Below are positions 21,398-21,777 of a stretch of DNA of 21,777 bases, piece after piece. Every line of letters starts with the position of its first letter. The first letter of the stretch is position 1. A model generated the notes under the pieces. It did not search any database. It had not been told where the DNA came from and saw only the letters and a list, made by a program, of their open reading frames with translations. The stretch is taken from contig JAHABX010000036.1 of assembly GCA_018376135.1 (NCBI GenBank), forward strand, positions 1 to 21,777. The letters are read 5' to 3'. A program made the translations under genes and the position numbers. The DNA comes from Clostridiales bacterium. GTDB lineage: Bacteria; Bacillota; Clostridia; Lachnospirales; Lachnospiraceae.

Positions 21398-21777
21398 ATG
21401 GAGATTATTACATCAATTGTTTTGCTTGTGATCGGTTTTGCAATGCTTGTGAAGGGAGCCGACTGGTTTGTGGACGGAGCTGCAGGGATTGCGGCGAGAT
21501 TTGGGATCCCTCAGCTTGTCATTGGTCTTACGATTGTAGCTATGGGAACTTCCGCACCGGAGGCAGCGGTCAGTATTACGGCTGCATTGAAGGGAAATGC
21601 GGGAATCACCATTGGAAATGTTCTGGGAAGCAATATTCTGAATGTGCTGATTATTCTGGGACTGTCCTCACTGATCGTTCCGATCGCAGTGAAGAATTCT
21701 ACTGTAAAATATGAGATCCCGTTTATGATTGCGGTTTCGGTACTGATCCTGATGCTGGGTATGTCCGGTGATCAGGT
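21398..21777 (+). CDS. CaCA-family Na+/Ca2+ exchanger-like protein, N-terminal part
   Basis: The first 126 residues of a membrane antiporter that continues past the window. The start at 21398 has GGAGG at 21388-21392. The first half of the family's duplicated core is visible: 'VKGADWFVDGAAGIAARFG' followed by the alpha-1 repeat 'GLTIVAMGTSAPEAAVS', with its ion-coordinating G-T-S-A-P-E, and then 'GNVLGSNILNVLIILGLSS'. Members of this YrbG-like branch exchange calcium or other cations for sodium or protons across the cytoplasmic membrane. Its actual ion is not determinable here. Confidence 0.9.
   Translation, partial: MEIITSIVLLVIGFAMLVKGADWFVDGAAGIAARFGIPQLVIGLTIVAMGTSAPEAAVSITAALKGNAGITIGNVLGSNILNVLIILGLSSLIVPIAVKNSTVKYEIPFMIAVSVLILMLGMSGDQ

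Overview
The window looks like a chromosome segment of an anaerobic, low-to-mid GC Firmicute, most likely a Lachnospiraceae-type Clostridium relative. The reasons are strong GGAGG ribosome-binding sites, Gram-positive lipoprotein signals, YesM/YesN-type two-component genes beside sugar ABC transporters, a stand-alone clostridial-type purC, and Rnf genes. This is inferred from gene content only; no species is claimed.

Positions 1-11328 form a carbohydrate-uptake and sensing block on the + strand. It opens with the end of an RbsB-like solute-binding protein and a D-lyxose isomerase-like cupin. A three-gene operon follows: an AraC-type response regulator, a membrane histidine kinase with almost no extracytoplasmic part, and a 494-residue tandem ABC protein in which nearly every ATPase motif is lost. 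Then come a strong promoter with a pair of direct repeats, a DUF3798-type lipoprotein, an intergenic hairpin terminator/attenuator, an intact sugar-type tandem ATPase, two permeases and a small membrane-anchored acidic protein. My reading is that kinase, regulator and dead ATPase sense the state of a transporter and control the DUF3798 transporter. This is inference, but it rests on residues visible in the sequence.

Positions 11288-14382 hold glnA (- strand) with a hairpin-rich leader, a GNAT acetyltransferase and purC. Positions 14376-14521 hold a composite palindromic intergenic element.

Positions 14645-19837 hold an unusual Rnf-derived redox cluster: rnfC, rnfD, an rnfG carrying an extra FMN-binding-like module and two flavinylation-type motifs, and a divergent RnfE/RnfA-like membrane protein that seems to lack the iron-sulphur ligand cysteines. 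No rnfA or rnfB follows. Converging from the other strand is apbE, the flavin transferase that would flavinylate RnfD and RnfG. It is co-transcribed with an RmlD-like reductase.

Positions 20694-21397 contain no convincing protein gene. They hold a clear - strand transcription unit (consensus promoter, intrinsic terminator, pairing ends, internal hairpins) that I interpret as a structured non-coding RNA of about 440 nt. The window ends in the start of a CaCA-type cation exchanger.
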